A DNA stretch of 35,519 nt from Methylomicrobium sp. Lineage in GTDB: Bacteria > Pseudomonadota > Gammaproteobacteria > Methylococcales > Methylomonadaceae. Location: NCBI GenBank assembly GCA_018333785.1, contig JAGXSU010000200.1, positions 1-35,519 of the forward strand. Direction: 5' to 3'. This document shows positions 34,544 through 35,519 of the stretch, one piece after another. Within the stretch, counting starts at the first letter, position 1. Each line of letters opens with the position of its first letter. The notes beneath the pieces were generated by a model that saw only the letters and a list, made by a program, of their open reading frames with translations, searched no databases and had not been told where the DNA came from. The translations under genes and the position numbers were made by a program.

Positions 34544-34620
34544 GGTGAGCGTAGCTCAGTTGGTAGAGCCCCGGATTGTGATTCCGGTTGTCGCGGGTTC
34601 GAGCCCCGTCGCCCACCCCA
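34544..34620 (+). tRNA. tRNA-His(GTG)
   Basis: 77 nt counting G-1 and CCA. G-1 faces C73, the histidine identity pair. The anticodon GTG is within CGGATTGTGATTCCG. In the acceptor stem GTGAGCG faces CGCCCAC, leaving one A4-C69 mismatch. It probably served as the attachment site for the element whose integrase lies downstream. Confidence 0.95.
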
Positions 34621-34688
34621 TTAAATCAATAAGTTACAACATACCTCATTGGGTTTGTTTCATTCTACTGGTAAGCCTACTGGTAAAT

Positions 34689-35285
34689 TTATAAGTTTTC
34701 TTGTGTTTTCTTCTCTCCCGCAGGCCTAACTTTTTCAACTTTTACATCATAAATTTGCAGCATACTGGCATTCTTATGGCCGCTGGCTTTTTGTTTATCA
34801 CCTTCTGTGTCACTTACGCCTTTTCTTTTTAGATCATGAAAAGTAAAGTGTACAAAATCAATTCCTTGTTCTTTTGCTTTAATTTCCGATTGATGGTTGA
34901 TTCGAGATATGGCTGTTTTTAGACTTGAAGCTTGAATTTTGTCGCCAGTACGTTCGGAAATAAAGATGAACCGATCCTCTGGACGTATAGGGTATGGTTG
35001 CTTCCGCTTCGATAATATTTCATTACGTTTTTTTATTGAGTCATCCCAAGCGGCTCGCAATCTTGGCGACCATTCCGTAATATTATTTCGACTTCCTTTG
35101 CGTCTCTTAATTAATAGTCCATCAGAAAGCTCGTTAGCGTCTGTCAAATCAAGAACTTCACATAAACGCATTCTGCATAAATAAGCCAATTCCATCGCAG
35201 CCGGAGCATACCAATAATTAGATTCTCGTGCTACGTCTAGCATAAATTGGTAGTCTTCGTCCTCTGCGTAATGTTGTCGCAGCAA
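34689..35285 (-). pseudogene. Tyrosine recombinase (phage-type integrase), N-terminus missing
   Basis: 198 residues from a TTG at 35285, holding only the catalytic domain. Arg40 (CRMRLCEVLDL), Lys (LIKRRKGSRNN), the HDLKRKG box, GHK and the nucleophile Tyr in LQIYD are all present. The core-binding N-terminal half (about 150-200 residues) is absent: in frame, a TGA lies at 35289-35291 and upstream sequence belongs to a transposase. The remnant is probably inactive. It points toward the tRNA-His gene, as expected for a tRNA-integrated element. Confidence 0.85.
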
Positions 35286-35301
35286 TTCTCATTTTAAAAC
35301 C

Positions 35302-35519
35302 CTATCCGGAGTCAGGAATTGTGCCGTTAAGTCCTTTAAGCATAAACTGCATTAAATGATCCCAGTCATCGAATGGGAGATACTGGATTAAAGCGCGAAG
35401 ATGTTCAAAAAAAGTCCGCCGTGAGGGTAGCAAGCCGCGCACGGCACGGTAATAGGAATCGACCCAATCCAGCGTGGTATGAAGCAAATAGGCGAGTAGC
35501 ACCAGGGTGGCCATCAAAT
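35302..35519 (-). mobile_element. 3' end of an insertion-sequence transposase, start beyond the window
   Basis: The frame is open to the window edge (71 codons from an internal ATG at 35517). The text LLAYLLHTTLDWVDSYYRAV, then LLPSRRTFFEHLRALIQYLP and DWDHLMQFMLKGL, matches the C-terminal end of DDE transposases of the kind that close with a small helical tail. The IS end should lie in 35286-35301, next to the cut integrase. Terminal inverted repeats cannot be confirmed because the other end is outside. Confidence 0.75.

Noticed and set aside
34316-34616. Two minus-strand frames reading across the three tRNA genes
   Set aside because: They are antisense readings of tRNAs; the RTRD.RNHNP and TRTCDPRLR strings are a well-known artefact of that kind.

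Overview
This 35.5 kb window looks like chromosome of a gammaproteobacterium, most plausibly a type I methanotroph or related methylotroph. That is inferred from gene content and repeat style: a System I cytochrome c maturation operon, a stand-alone FchA-type C1-folate enzyme beside cysS, and an RRM RNA-binding protein. No 16S rRNA or methane oxidation gene lies inside the window. Housekeeping segments alternate with short accessory islands of toxin-antitoxin genes, palindromic repeats and gene relics.

Left end (1-5.4 kb): two secreted amidase-signature proteins are transcribed divergently from a 932-bp spacer that carries a perfect palindrome. The left one runs off the window and is a fusion of two amidase domains, the second of which has Asp in place of the catalytic Lys. 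Then come trkA-trkH (5.66-8.49 kb, potassium uptake) and a small hypothetical gene.

Island 1 (8.9-11.3 kb): a HipB/HipA-like pair and the 3' relic of an RND efflux pump lie between two perfect 50-bp copies of the 3' end of the small gene. Two near-identical 20-bp sites upstream of hipB look like its operators. An RRM protein and an XRE/S24-type regulator follow.

Core block (13.0-20.0 kb, minus strand): truA, a YkuD L,D-transpeptidase, rlmD, a ydbL-like lipoprotein, ydbH and cysM.

Island 2 (20.2-23.6 kb): vapBC-like, hicAB, brnTA and a zinc-ribbon membrane protein sit between two inverted copies of a composite repeat. hicA carries an in-frame nonsense codon. A second hicA 5' fragment and hairpin lies on the far side of brnTA.

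Cytochrome c block (23.7-30.5 kb, minus strand): a complete ccmABCDEFGHI operon whose genes mostly overlap by 1-4 bases. The 56-residue ccmD is included. Next are a periplasmic cyclophilin, and on the other strand cysS and fchA.

Right end (34.3-35.5 kb): tRNA-Pro(TGG), tRNA-Arg(TCT) and tRNA-His(GTG), then a tyrosine recombinase whose N-terminus has been cut off next to the 3' end of an insertion-sequence transposase. This is the usual picture of a tRNA-associated integrated element later hit by an IS.
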